Shown: positions 23,496-35,635, numbered from the stretch's first letter. The stretch: DNA of 64,000 bases from Codonopsis lanceolata (GCA_013146195.2 CM028381.1:60642744-60706743), one strand, 5' to 3'. Made by a program: numbers and translations. The notes: a model not told the origin generated them from the letters alone.

Positions 23496-24131
23496 ATGGC
23501 CAGCAAAACTGAACTTCTCTATGATCGCTTGATCGATAATCTGAAATCCTCCAGCTCGCTATCCTCTGAGAAAAACACACTAGAAGAACAAGTCAACTCA
23601 CTCAGGAGCGAGCTGAAGGAGAGCGAGGAGAACTTGACGGCCAAAGTCACTGAACTCTCCAAGCTGGAAGAGGAAAAGAAGATCCTCGAAGCCCATCTCA
23701 CTTTCTCCAAGAAATCTGAGGAATCTGCCCTTAATAACATTACTCAAGTGAGGAAAGATCTTCGGGCAGCAACCAGCGAGCTGGAGAAAGTCAAAAAGGA
23801 GGCCAGTGACAAAGAAAAACAACTGAGAGCCGAGTTATCCCAAGCTTTTGAGCAGCAAAAGAAGCGATCATCACCAACTACAAGAACTCTGATTGGCTTT
23901 CTAGCTGCCATTGAAGAAGAAGCTTATCCATTTTTCTTGCAGGGGGTAAACCATGTCCTGAGGCAGGTCGCATGCAGTGGTCTTGAAATTCCACCAGACC
24001 AACTTGCTAAATGGGGAACCAACACCCCCTTCTGGCCCTCCACTCGCCCAGGACATGCTCTAGTGCCTTATACCATGGATGAGCTTCATTCTTTAACCGA
24101 GCTGGACTCCCAGAAAGGGTTAGATAGCTAG
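23496..24131 (+). pseudogene. Antisense gene, coiled-coil 3' exon (copy 1)
   Basis: Acceptor TTTTTCAG ends at 23495. The exon begins MASKTELLYDRLIDNLKSS and is then heptad-rich and charged (LRSELKESEENL, LSKLEEEKKILEAHLTFSKK, KVKKEASDKEKQLRAELSQA), so a coiled coil of about 120 residues is expected. Compared with copy 2, an A is lost and a T gained near 23858-23905, garbling about 14 residues, and TAG at 24129 ends the frame early. Confidence 0.75.
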
Positions 24132-25617
24132 ACCCCTCCTCCGACTGCAGAAACTACTGTAACCGAGTTGATGACCCAAATATGGATGGGAAAAACTCAG
24201 GAGAATGAAAACTTGGTCCTTCAAGCTGCCGGCACCAACGAAGAGGTGATCATCATTGATGCCGAGAATGAAGCTGCCATCACCACTGATCCTGCTACCG
24301 AGCAAGTTGATGTCGTCGACCCAGCTCAACCTCCTACCGATCAAATCACTATTGCAGACTCTTAGACTTTTTCCTGGCCTGCGTGCCTCAGTTCCTCAAA
24401 AACAATTTATCTTTCTGGCTTTGTAATATTTGCTACTTCTTAATTTTGATGCTTTGACGAATGCTTGCATTTTTTACGACACTCATATTATGTATGCTAA
24501 TCTTTCGACTATTTCCATTATGAATCAACTGACTTGAACACCAACTCCTTCTCACAAGCAAAATCCACATATGCTCGTAAAAAGAATAATCGTGGATAAT
24601 AAGAAAAACCACGCGAACTGAAGGAGAGCGAGGAGAACTTGACGGCCATAGTCACTGAACTCTCCAAGCTGGAAGAGGAAAAGAAGATCCTCGAAGCCCA
24701 TCTCACTTTCTCCAAGAAATCTGAGGAATCTGCCCTCAATAACATTACTCAAGTGAGGAAAGATCTTCGAGCAGCAACCAGCGAGCTGGAGAAAGTCAAA
24801 AAGGAGGCCAGTGACAAAGAAAAACAACTGAGAGCCGAGTTATCCCAAGCTTTTGAGCAGCAAAAAGAAGCGATCATCACCAACTACAAGAACTCTGATG
24901 GCTTTCTAGCTGCCGTTAAAGAAGAAGCTTATCCATTTTTCTTGCAGGGGATAAACTATGTCCTGAGGCAGGTCGCATGCAGTGGTCTTGAAATTCAACC
25001 GGACCAACTTGCTAAATGGGGAACCAACACCCCCTTCTGCCCCTCTGCTCGCCCAGGACATGCCCTAGTGCCTTATACCGTGGATGAGCTTAATTCTTTA
25101 GCTGAGCTGGACTCCCAGAAAGGGTTAGATACCTGGACCCCTCGTCTGACTGCAGAAACGGCTGTAACCGAGTTGATGACCCAAATATGGATGGGAAAAA
25201 CTCAGGAGAATGAAAACTTGGTCCTTCAAGCTGCCGGCATCAACGAAGACGTGATCATCATTGAAACCGAGAATGAAGCTGCCATCACCACTGATCCTTC
25301 TACCGAGCAAGTTGTTGTCGTCGACCCAGCTCAACCTCCTACCTATCAAATCACTATTGCAGACTCTTAGACTTTTTCTTGGCCTGCGTGCCTCAGTTCC
25401 TCAAAAACAATTTATATTTCTGGCTTTGTAATATTTGCTACTTCTTAATTTTGATGCTTTGACGAATGCTTGTATTTTCGATGACACTCATATTATGTCT
25501 GCTAACCTTTCGACTATTTCCATTATGAATCAACTGACTTGAACACCAACTCCTTCTCACGAGCAAAAGCCACCTATGCTCGTGAAAAGAATAATCATGG
25601 ATAATAAGAAAAACCAC
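23608..25617 (+). repeat. Exact 1,005-bp tandem duplication of the antisense gene 3' end
   Basis: Copy 1 (23608-24612) and copy 2 (24613-25617) are each 1,005 bases and near-identical. They cover most of the coiled-coil exon, its stop and about 240 bases of 3' flank. The junction joins aaaaccac to gcgaactgaagg. Confidence 0.9.
24639..25370 (+). pseudogene. Antisense gene, coiled-coil exon (copy 2, open)
   Basis: This duplicate of the coiled-coil exon stays open for 243 codons to TAG at 25368-25370. It keeps the intended reading through EAIITNYKNSDGFLAAVKEE and a C-terminal acidic tail with VIIIETENEAAITTDPSTEQ. It lacks its own splice acceptor and start exon, so whether it is ever joined to the upstream exons is unknown. 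Confidence 0.7.
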
Positions 25618-25875
25618 TAACTCGAACACCAACCCTTTTCACGAGCAAAAATAACTTATGCTCGTGAAAGAGAATAATCGAGAACAATAACAAAAGCAAT
25701 TAACTCGAACACCAACTCTTTTAACGAGCAAAAATGACTTATGCTCGTGAAAGAGAATAATCAAGCATAATAAGAAAAGCAACTAACTCGAACACCAACC
25801 CTTTTTTACGAGCAGAGATACCCCATGCTCGCAAGAAAGAGCATAATCGAGAATATTAATCTACTCAAACACCAA
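25528..25875. repeat. ~85-bp minisatellite between antisense gene and integrase
   Basis: Four or more units of the form aactcgaacaccaac + cttttcacgagcaaaaa + taacttatgctcgtgaaaga + gaataatcgagaa, starting near 25530, 25616, 25701 and 25786. Each unit holds an inverted pair cacgagca ... tgctcgtg that could form a hairpin. Confidence 0.75.
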
Positions 25876-26022
25876 CTTTCAAATCGGGCCAGAAAATTCC
25901 CTTGCCCGCCAAAAGTAATATTGAGCTTTGCATTAAACATTATAAGATGAACACATCTGCTTATTCATTCCACTATCACTTGGAAAATAAAAGAAAGAGA
26001 TAAGCAAATTACATATTACCCA

Positions 26023-27155
26023 TCACCGATAATATTTCTTCAGGTGATCTGCATGCCATGGATGCTTCAACTCGCTTCCATCCTCTGTTCGTAACATATA
26101 AGTGTCTTCCTTAACAATTCTGGCAATCTGAAATGGCCCTTCCCAATTCGGTGAAAGTTTCCCCCATTCTGCTCGATGGCCTGTTGCTTCAATTTTACGG
26201 AGAACCCAGTCGCCCACAGCAAATGACCAACCACGAACCCTTTTATCGTGGTGGGCCTTTGCTCACTATTTATAATTGGCCATCCTCATTTTAGACTCCA
26301 ACCGTTTCTCCTCTAACAGATCTAGATCGGCTGCCCGACCTACACTGTTGGATTCAGCATTATAATGTAATACCCTTTGATTGGGCAAGTACATTTCCAC
26401 CGGGGCCATAGCTTCAGATCCATAAGCCATAGAAAAAGCTGTTTCCCCAGTAGGACCCCTTATCGTCGTTCTAACCGCCCACAAGGCCGAAGGCAACTCA
26501 TCTACCCATCTTCCTGCCTTATCTTCAAGGTTTCGCTTGAGGACATGCAAGACTTGTTTGTTAGGGCCTCAGCCTGCCCATTACCTTGTGGGTATGCCAC
26601 TGAAGATTGCCAATGCTTCACGCGCATCTGCTCGCATGCTTTAGTGAATTTTTTTGAAAATTGAGTACCATGGTCGAACACAATTGCTCGTGGAACTCCA
26701 AAACGACACCATATGTGCTCATGAACAAAGTCAATCACATTAACTTCGCCGATGGTTGCCAATGGCTTAGCCTCCACCCATTTGGTATAATAATCCACAG
26801 CGACCACCACATACTTAAACTTCGACCGAGCCAATGGAAATGGGCCAATAAGATCTATACCCCATATGTCAAATGGCCACGATGCAACCATATGAGTCTG
26901 CTTGGTAGAGGGTAAACGAGGTATGTTCGCATAGCGTTGACACTTGTCACAACGCCGAACATACATTTCTGCATCTCGCCTCAAAGTAATCCAGTAGAAA
27001 CCAGCCATTAGGACTTTTTCTGCCAATGACCTTTGACCAGGATGACCTCCACATTTTCCTTCATGTACTTCTCCCAAAATGCCCTCAGTCATCTCTGGTC
27101 GAACACATCTGAGCAAAGGTCTGGTGTATGACCGCCTATAAAGTATGTTATCCAA
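26023..27155 (-). pseudogene. Tat element integrase
   Basis: The zinc domain (GGHPGQRSLAEKV ... YVRRCDKCQRY) is followed by the catalytic core: WGIDLIGPFPL (first Asp), FDHGTQFSKKF (second Asp) and YPQGNGQAEA (Glu). The frame shifts near 26530, continues to a stop at 26266, and resumes at 26217 with the C-terminal domain GDWVLRKIEATGHRAEWGK, LSPNWEGPFQIARIV and HPWHADHLKKYY. All three catalytic positions survive, but the frame is broken. Confidence 0.9.
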
Positions 27156-27230
27156 GATGACATACCGACATGACCGCTTCTGAATGGTTCGAGCCTCCGT
27201 CTTGTTCTCGGGAAAGGTCCCCTACTCGAT

Positions 27231-28415
27231 CTAAGCCTTCAAGTCGTCTATCCAACACTTCGAAGCAGGTTCAATGTCCATGATCACCTCTTTTTCTATG
27301 ACAGGAACCTCTAAATATTCAATCATGACCCCTGGGTGCAAAAACTGAATTTCATCTTCGGCCATCTTGGATAAATAATCTGCCCTCATATTATCCTCGC
27401 GAGCAATTCGCACCAATTCCCAATAATCGAAGTCCTTTAAAATCTCATTCACCATCGCGCAATAGCGAACCAATACTGGATGATGAACAACATAATCGCC
27501 TCTAACTTGATTCACAACCAACCGGGAGTCGCAATAAACAATCACCTCTCGAACTCCCACATCTTGTTCGAGCTCGAGCCCTGCGATCAAGGCTTCATAC
27601 TCTGCCTGGTTATTGGAAGCTGGAAACTTAAAACGCAATGCTTTTTCAAACTCGACATCCTGCTCGGGTGGGACTAACACCAACCCAGCTCCACTTCCAA
27701 ACCTGCTGGCCGAACCATCCACATGCAATTCCCAACAATACTCTGGTCGGGGCTTTGGAACTGGAGTACTCGTTGATGCTGCCTTAGCTGGAAACGCCTC
27801 TTCGCACGAATCCTTGAAGCTAGTCTCAGCTACAAAATCTGCCAAAGCTTGTGCCTTAATCGCTCGTCGAGGTTGATAATCAATATCAAACTCAGTTAAC
27901 TCGATGGACCAAGTAAGCAAACGACCAGAGGAATCTGGCTTGTGCAAAATTTTCCTGAGTGGCGTGTCCGTGTACACAATGATTGAATGTGTAGAAAAAT
28001 AAGCTCGAAGTTTCCGAGCAGCAACAACAAGCGAGTAAGCCAATTTCTTTGCATTAAAATATCGTCCCTCTACAGCAGTGAGGGCCTTTGACACATAATA
28101 AGCAGGCTTTTGCACATTACATTCTTCCCTAATTAACACAGCGGCTACAACCTGCTCTGTGGCCGCTAAGTACACAAATAATCTCTCACCAAAAACCGGG
28201 CTGCTCAATAAAGGAGGACTTCCCAGATATTCCACCAGCTGCTCGAAAGCCTTCTGACATTCAGCTGTCCACTCAAACCCCTTGTTTCCACGAAGAACCT
28301 TGAAGAATGGTAAACATCTTTCTGCCGACATGGATATGAAGCGACCAATGGCTATCACCCTTCCATTAAGCTTTTGAACATCTTTGATGCACCGAGGAAG
28401 CTTCATAGTGACCAA
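27231..28415 (-). pseudogene. Tat element tandem RNase H domains
   Basis: This is in frame with RT. The first RNase H remnant contains YYVSKALTAVEGRYFNAKKL and IVYTDTPLRKILHKPDSSGR. The second, archaeal-type RNase H begins WELHVDGSASRFGSGAGLVL and continues with SNNQAEYEALIAGLELEQDV, VIVYCDSRLVVNQVRGDY and REDNMRADYLSKMA, showing its D-E-D-D acidic residues. Having two RNase H domains is diagnostic of the Tat lineage. Confidence 0.92.
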
Positions 28416-28427
28416 TGCCTTAATTTT

Positions 28428-29423
28428 TTATGGATTAGCCTCTATGCCCCTCTCAGTTACCATGAACCCCATAAACTTACCCGCTTTCACCTCGAACACA
28501 CACTTGCTCGGGTTAAGCTTCATGTTATTTTTTCTGAGGTTGGCAAAGGTTTCACCCAAGTCAACTGTTTGCTCATTCCCTTTGGTCTTCACCACCATGT
28601 CATCAATATAAGCTTCGACATTCCTTCCGATCTGCGAGCTGAATATTTTATTCACCATTCTTTGATATGTAGCTCCTGCATTCTTCAATCCAAATGGCAT
28701 CATCTTATAACAATACAGCCCCCCTGCTGCTCGGAAAGTTGTCAGAACCTTATCCTTCTCATTCATTTTAACTTGGTGATACCCAGAATACGCATCAATG
28801 AAGCTGAGAAGCTCGAATCCCGCTATAACATCCACCAGCTTGTCAATTCGAGGTAACGGATAGCAATCTTTCGGGCAAGCCTTATTCAAGTAAGTGAAGT
28901 CCACACACATTCGCCACTTGCCGTTAGATTTTTTGACCATAACAACATTAGCCAACCAAGTTAGGTAATGCATTTCCTCAATAATGCCCGCACTGAGCAG
29001 CTTCTCAACCTCCTCCTTGATAGCTTGATCTTTTTCAATAGAATAAATTCTAGGCCACTGCTGAATTGGCCGAAAAGTGGGATCCACATTGAGACACTGC
29101 AAAGCCACAGCTTCACTCACGCCTTGCATATCTTCTGGTCTCCATGAAAAAACATCCAAACTATCCTGAAGCTGCTTGATCAAGTCAGCCCAAGCTTCAG
29201 CTGACAATGCCTTGCCAATTTTTATTTTCTGCTCGGGGTAAGCAGAATTTATAACCACCTCCTCGAGCTCATCCTGGGCCGTGAATTCTGGCTCATCCCG
29301 CATTTGAAGTGTATCACACTCCACCTTCTCTTCTTCCTCAGCCTGAGTCTCAACCTTATCAAGCTGGTCCACATTCATGTCCTCAATCTGTTCAGCCTGT
29401 CCCCCCAACTCCAATGCCGGCAA
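28428..29423 (-). pseudogene. Tat element reverse transcriptase
   Basis: The whole RT domain is readable: WLANVVMVKKSNGKWRMCVD, LSFIDAYSGYHQVKMNEKDK, MMPFGLKNAGATYQRMVNKI and the catalytic YIDDMVVK box, then GFMVTERGIEANP. A TAA at 28428-28430 replaces the Glu usually found in the ANPEKI context. The same frame continues beyond it into RNase H. Confidence 0.93.
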
Positions 29424-30412
29424 AGGACCATCAAGCTCCCCCCAACCTCATCTGGAGCCAAACTCGCCTCATCGTGCTGCTCGACCTGCCCCCCCGACTT
29501 CAGTGTCGGCAAAGGACAAATGCTTTCCTCGCCAATTTGATCCAAAATCAAGCTTGTGTCTACTTCGTGCTCGGCCTGCCCTCCCGACTTCAATGTCGGC
29601 AAAGGGCAAGTATCCACCTCGCAATCCTCTTCATTTACCATAGCTACTGTTGATGGCCCCATAGTCACATGAGACGTTTTATTAGTGCTAACAGTGATTT
29701 TCTGTTCGCCGTCCTCCAAGGTCAATTTTTGTTTCTTCCGTTGACTGTCACGTACGTACTCAAGTACTGTCCGAGGCTGACTCCTCAATACACCCACTCC
29801 TTGATCAATGTAAAACTTAGCGCGCTGTTGGGGAATGGACGCGACCATTTGAAACTTGGTCATGCTCGGCACACCCAAGATAATATTGTAAGGAGACTTT
29901 AAGTCGATCACCATGAAAGTGATCTTCTCAACTCGCGTGCAGTTCCCTTCACCAATAAATACCTCCAGCTCGACCGTGCCTTTAACCGGTACTTTGTGAT
30001 TAGTGAAGCCCTCCAGCGTCCCAGCATATGGTGTGAGGCGATCATCAGTCAATTCCAAACCCTGAAAACATGAATAATACATCACATCCCTGCAGGCACC
30101 AGTATCAACCAGGATTCGATGTACGACTCATCCATCCACCAAGGCCGAGACAATCAAGGACTGCTCTCCTGCTACATTGCTCGCTAGCTCGTTATGAGTG
30201 AACTGTTTAGCTTCCTCTCCAGCTTGCAAAGCAGTAGGTCGATCTACAACCTTCGACAAAGAATAAATCTGTTTACCGAGCTGGGTTGGAGTGGGATCTT
30301 CATCCATTATGACATTTATTACCCCTCTGATCGGTGAGGCATCTCTCCGGGGAGCATTCCCTCTGTTTCCTCCATCCCTCTTAAACCTGTCTAGCCGACC
30401 TTCATTAATCAA
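29375..30412 (-). pseudogene. Tat element protease region
   Basis: This continues the gag frame. A TGA near 30128 interrupts just before HRILVDTGACRDVMYYSCF, the aspartic protease active site with the DTG triad intact (about 30078-30118). Further on, FMVIDLKSPYNIILGVPSM carries the ILG flap-proximal motif. An acidic Gln/Glu-rich linker with repeated PLPTLKSGGQAE units follows before RT. The protease would cut the polyprotein. Confidence 0.88.
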
Positions 30413-30415
30413 TTT

Positions 30416-32216
30416 CTAAATGGCCTTCTTCAACGGCCAACACTCCTCTGTTGTGTGCCCATAATCGTCATGATATGCACATCTCTTCGTCCGATCCTGA
30501 GTATCTGCTGTCTCAGGATTCATGCGAGATGGGCGAGGAAGCTCATCTTGAATCTCATACATGATATCCTCGCGCAACGTATTGAGCGGGGTTAGATCAG
30601 CTTCACGAAGAAATTCTCTCGGGCGATCGTATCTCGACTTGCTTTTATTATATCCTCCGCCCACGGCCTGACCATTACCCTTGGAACTTCCCCCAGCATC
30701 ATTGTTTTCCTTCTTCTTCTCCTTCTTTGCAGTCTCTTCGGCACACCATTTCTGAGCCCGTATTAACATTTCTGCCTGCGTTTTGGGCTCGCGCATGCTT
30801 AGTTCCGATCTCAATCCACCTTCACCCTTAAGTAACCCTGTTTCAAAGCATAAGGTTACCTCCTGCTACGTCCCTGGAACTTGCTCCAACACTTTGGTGA
30901 ATCGCTCCAAGTAGCTAGCAATTGACTCATTTTCTCCTTGCTTAACCTTTGATAAATCGGCCCTTGTCTTTGCCAAAGTGCCCGAGGTACCAAAGTCTGC
31001 TAGAAACTTTGTTCTCAAATCAGCCCAATTATTGATCGATCTGCGCGGTAAGGCTCCCATCCAAGCTAACGCCTTTCCTTGCAAAGCACCCACAAAAGCC
31101 TGAATCTTTAAGGCTTCATCTGAAGTCACTAAGCCAATTTGAGACTCAAATGACATCAACCAGTCTCTAACTTTCGTCTTCCCGGTATACTCCTTAATGT
31201 TTGGGAAGATGATTCCCTGTGCTGGCGGGGCATTCTCAATCCATGGTGCCAACAGGCTAGCTGAAGTGCCCAAAAAGTTTCCATCCAGAGCTTTGCCCTG
31301 TTCCCACGCCTCCATACAACGCTTCAAATCTTCGAAATCCTGCATGTTAATGGTTGAAGGCAAACCACCCACGGGCTAAGGCTGTACCACGGGCATAGGA
31401 GGGGCCTGTGGGGGACCCATAGCGCCAAAGGCTTGAGTAATTCCCACCTCGCGCCACTGCACTGGGCACCCAAAGCAACTGGCTCATTAATCACCAAATT
31501 TCTTTGTACATCTGATTGATGCAAATCCCTCTTTTCTTTGGAATGATGAGACAAATATCCTTGGGATCGTCTAGGGGAAGGTGTCCTATGACGACAAGCA
31601 TAGGATCTCCTTGGAGATGGTGAACGACGGCTACAAACATGTGACCATCGAGGAGAAGGTGAGCGAGGCCTACGAGCATGAGACCTTCATGGAGAAGGTG
31701 ATTGTTCATGACGACGAGACTGCACTGAATCGTCCCCCACTCGTGGTCCCAACCGCGAATGTACACTGGGCACAACCATATGACTAGCCATGTCTTCTTG
31801 CTGATTTCGTCCCTTTGACTCCCATTCACGCTGCTGAGAGGGAACGATCACTGCATTTAATTGATTGCCCCAGTCCTCGATCCACTGACTGCCTGACTTG
31901 GAGCAGATAAAGCTGGTAGGGGATCCAACTCAATGGGTAGAGGCGGCTTACCCATGGCGATCAACTGTAAATTTAGCTGGTGCATCTGCCCCAAATATGT
32001 AGCCCTTTGACGTAGGGCTTCCTCCCTGATTTCATGTGCCAACCCAACAGCTGCTACTGCACTTCTGGCTAAGGAATCCACACCGCGTCGTTGGTTAAGC
32101 TGATGACGAGCATCAAGAGGAGGCAAGTTATTTCCAGCCAATTGATTAAGACTAGGAGTTGCCTGTACATCCTCCTGACGGCTACCATTGACACCATTAA
32201 CGCCGTTTTCTGCCAT
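30416..32216 (-). pseudogene. Tat element gag
   Basis: The N-terminal part (32216-31857) starts MAENGVNGVNGSRQEDVQAT. A frameshifted Arg/Ser-rich linker follows. The capsid core (31372-30866) contains FPNIKEYTGKTKVRDWLMSF, WADLRTKFLADFGTSG and ESIASYLERFTKVLEQVPGT, as in the retrotransposon gag family. The C-terminal part (30814-30416) ends with the zinc-knuckle-like CAYHDDYGHTTEEC. The capsid core and C-terminal part share one frame broken only by in-frame stops. The protein would form the particle that packages element RNA. Confidence 0.9.
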
Positions 32217-32261
32217 TACCGAAACTTATCAAGAACAAACTGTCAATTTATGTAAAAGCTA

Positions 32262-32283
32262 TCGTTTCTCGGCAACGGAACCA
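32262..32283 (-). other. Tat element primer-binding site
   Basis: Two bases inside the 5' LTR the minus strand reads TGGTTCCGTTGCCGAGAAAC. The TGG and CGTTGCCG blocks match the complement of plant tRNA-Asp 3' ends, used by several Tat elements, with mismatches in between. The tRNA assignment is tentative. Confidence 0.5.
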
Positions 32284-32285
32284 AC

Positions 32286-33047
32286 TGATGCGTCCAAAAT
32301 CTTTCAAACGTACTGGACTCGTCCAACTAGTCCAATGGGATACCTGGCTTTCAACGTATCCTTCAATCTTCAAGGCCCAACTCTGCTACGAAATCAAGGA
32401 AAACCGTGAACTAGGCAGGGGCACTCCCTGCAAAAGCCCTCTGGCGTGAGAATTAGCCCAAATATGCAAGAGAGTAAATACTTCGGCAGAGTTTAGGCAA
32501 GCTAGCAAAAATCACGTACCTCTCTCCTTCATTTTGAGGGGCTTTTATAGTTGTTGCCGGAGGGAATAACTGATCGTAACCGCCCACTAACATTCATGGC
32601 ATTAATGGCGGACATATTAACTACCCCATTAACCGTCCCATTAACCACAACGATCAAATGGAGAATTATCCGGACATAACCGTCCTCAACTGATAACAAC
32701 TCTTGAATGAACGAGCATAACACACCATGCTCGCTACATTAACCGTCCCATTAACCACAACGGTCAAATGGAGAATTATCCGGACATAACCGTCCTCAAC
32801 TGATAACAACTCTTGAATGAACGAGCATAACACACCATGCTCGCTACATGTTCCTGCTCGCTGGTCAAGCCCCCAGCTCGCTCACATCTCTTGCTCGCTA
32901 AAGGTTGAGACCCCTGCTCATGATATACAAGAACGATTTAATCTTCTCCTTGTAGCTTTGACTTTAGGATGCTCGTGCATTGACTGAATAGTAATCATGT
33001 GCCAGGCACGTGACTTACGGCTTGGGCCTATTGGGCCGGGCAGCTCA
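32286..33047 (-). repeat. Tat element 5' LTR
   Basis: 762 bases, TGAGCT to GCATCA when read on the minus strand. A TATAAAAG box on the minus strand lies at 32542-32549. It is longer than the 3' LTR because a block of about 110 bases (ending in the cacaccatgctcgctacat motif) is tandemly duplicated at about 32630-32850. Confidence 0.92.
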
Positions 33048-35635
33048 AAAACTTTTACCATTTCAAATTTGATAAAATCTATCCGCAACAAAACTTATCC
33101 TAAATTAACCATATAAAATCAAATTTGATCAAATTTATCCTAAACTAACCATAAAATCTATCATAATAACTTTTTACTGTAAATTTTTTTTCAGTAACCG
33201 ATTCTGACAGAAAAAAATTAAAAAAATTACAATTCATAAGAGGGTGACACGTTGAAGCATGAAATTCCTTAAAAACTTTAAGCATTTAACAGAAAATAAA
33301 GAGTACATATAAAAAAAAGAAGAGAGAAAGAATGGTTAACTACTTGATAATGTGATAAAATTTGTCATAAACTAACGGTAAACTTTTATCAATAACTTCT
33401 TATTTATACCACAAACTAAACAATTTTTGGCAAAAAAAAAAAGATTTTTTTTTTACAATTCATATATAGTGACATGTGGAAGTATAAATTTCCTTAAAAG
33501 AATTAAGCATTTTACAGAAAGTCGCCAAGTGACAACAGTGGCTTCTGTTTTTGTTATAGTTAATAGATAGATAATTAATATATTAGTAAATAATAATTAA
33601 TAAATATAGATTAGTAGCATAACAAATAATATAGAATTATTATCCCGTGGATAATTTGTATAAATTAAAAATTATGAAAATAAAAAAATATGGAAATAGA
33701 AGTGTTTTAGTCAAATTAAACTTGTATAAATTATATAGGATAAAATTTAGTTTAATTAAGCGATATTTGAAAAAAAAAACTAAAATCCTAAATCTCTATC
33801 ATAAATTTTCTCGTAAAATTATATCTTAAATTTGTTTTATATTATCAAATTAGTTTTAGGAATTTTATCATATCTAATTGGAATTAGAATTTTTATCTTA
33901 AACTAATCGATTTTGAAAAAAGAAATTTTTTTTTTACCATTTCAAAAATGACACGTGGTAGCACAAAATCTTTTTAAAGCTTTTTTCTTTATACATAAAG
34001 CTGCCACGTGGCAACAACAACTTTTGTTTTAGTAATTTTTATCTTAAACATAATTTGAATTTAAAAGAGATTGTTTAAAACAGATAAATATAATTTGAAT
34101 TTAAAAAAGATTTGTTTGTTGAAATTTCCTTATAAATCAAATCTGATAAAATCTATATTAAACTAATTGATTTTTGAAAACAAAAACTTTTACGAATAAA
34201 ACTTTTTCAATTAAAAAACTTTTTACCATTTGAGTGACATGGGGTAAGTGATTTTGACAAAAAAAAAAAAAAAAAGTGTAAAACTTTTTCATATGATGCA
34301 TGCTTGTACTATTCATCCAGACGGTAAACACTTTTAAAGCTTTTTTCTTTATACATAAAGCCGCCACGTGGCAACAACAACTTTTGTTTTAGTAATTTTT
34401 ATCTTAAACATAATTTGAATTTGAAAGAGATTGTTTAAAACAGATAAATATAATTTGAATTTAAAAAAGATTTGTTTGTTAAAATTTCCTTATAAATCAA
34501 ATCTGATAAAATCTATATTAAACTAATTGATTTTTGAAAAAAAAAACTTTAACGAATAAAACTTTTTCAAGTAAAAAACTTTTTACCATTTGAGTGACAC
34601 GGGGTAAGTGATTTTATCACATTATCAAGTAGTTAACCATTTTTTCTCTCTTCTTTTTTCTCTCTTCAAACAAATCTGATAAAATCTATATTAAACTAAG
34701 TGATTTTTGAAAATAGAGAGTACGTATAAAAAAAAGAAGAGAGAAAAAATGGTTAAGTACTTGATAATGTGATAAAATCTACTTGATAACTACAAATGTG
34801 ATAAAATTTATCATAAACTAACGGTAAACTTTTATCAATAACTTCTTATTTATACTGCAAACTAAACAATTTTGGCAAATTTTTTTTTTTTTTACAATTC
34901 ATATATAGTGATATGTGGAAATATAAAATTCCTTAAAAAATTAAGCATTTTACAGAAAGCAAAGCCGCCAAGTGGCAGCAGCGGCTTCTGTTTTAGTTAT
35001 AATTAATAGATAGATAATTAATAGATTAGTAACTAATAATTAATAATTATATATTAGTAGAAGAATAAATAACATAGAATCATCCCGTGGATAATTTGTA
35101 TAAATTAAAAATTATGAAAATAAAAAGAGATGGAAATAAAAGAGTTTTAGTAAAATTAAACTTGTATAAAATTTATAGGATAAAATCTAGTTTAATTAAG
35201 CAATATTTGAAAAAAAAACAAAAATCCTAAATCTCTATCATAAATTTGCTCGTAAAACCATATCCTAAATTTGTTTTATCTTATCAAATTAGTTTTAGTT
35301 ATAGTTAAAAAAAAAGAAGAGAGAAAAAAAGGGTTAATTACTTGATAATGTTAAAAAAAGAAAAGAGAAAAAAAGGTTAACTACTTGATAATGTTATAAA
35401 ATCTACTTGATAAGTACAAATGTGATAAAATTTATCATAAACTAACTGTAAACTTTTATCAGTAACTTCTTATTTATACCGTAAACTAATCAATTTTGAC
35501 AGAAAAAATAAGAATTTTTTGTTACAATTCATATAGAGTGACACGTGGAAGCATAAAATTCCTTAAAAACATTAAGCATTTAACAGAAAACCACCATGTG
35601 GTAGAGCGGCTTCTCTTTTAGTTATAGTTAATAGA
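33048..35635. repeat. Helitron right arm, repeated modules
   Basis: This arm contains two more modules beginning with the 5'-terminus-like sequence (about 33556 and 34998) and their palindromic blocks near 33637-33655 and 35081-35095. There is also a direct duplication with an exact 360-base offset (33972 onward and 34332 onward, through the shared block tttaaagcttttttctttat). GA-rich strings (aagaagagagaaaaaa) recur near 33315, 34732, 35313 and 35357. No protein-coding frame is credible. Confidence 0.7.

Larger units (their letters stand above)
20172..33047 (-). mobile_element. Tat-lineage Ty3/gypsy LTR retrotransposon
   Basis: Near-identical LTRs (20172-20821 and 32286-33047) are flanked by the 5-base target duplication aaaac (20167-20171 and 33048-33052). 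The sense strand is minus: gag, protease, RT, RNase H, a second RNase H, integrase. A long 3' region then carries an antisense gene on the plus strand. The second (archaeal-type) RNase H and the antisense gene with a gypsy-transposon domain are hallmarks of the plant Tat lineage. Stops and frameshifts make it non-functional, but LTR similarity suggests a fairly recent insertion, the youngest layer of this nest. Confidence 0.93.
18070..35635 (-). mobile_element. Non-autonomous Helitron-like element, minus orientation
   Basis: The minus-strand 3' end has the Helitron signature: hairpin CCGTGC-ATC-GCACGG, 8 bases, then CTAG (plus 18070-18073). The minus-strand 5' end starts TCTATTAACTATAAC (plus 35621-35635). 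The host bases are A before 18070 and T after 35635, the A/T insertion preference of Helitrons, and there is no target duplication. Copia sequence stops and resumes at these exact points. No Rep/helicase is encoded, so it is non-autonomous. About 4.7 kb is Helitron proper; the rest is the gypsy element nested in it. Confidence 0.72.

Noticed and set aside
25528..25875. Regularly spaced repeats resembling a CRISPR array
   Set aside because: Units of about 85 bases are contiguous with no unique spacers and lie in a plant retrotransposon, so this is a minisatellite.
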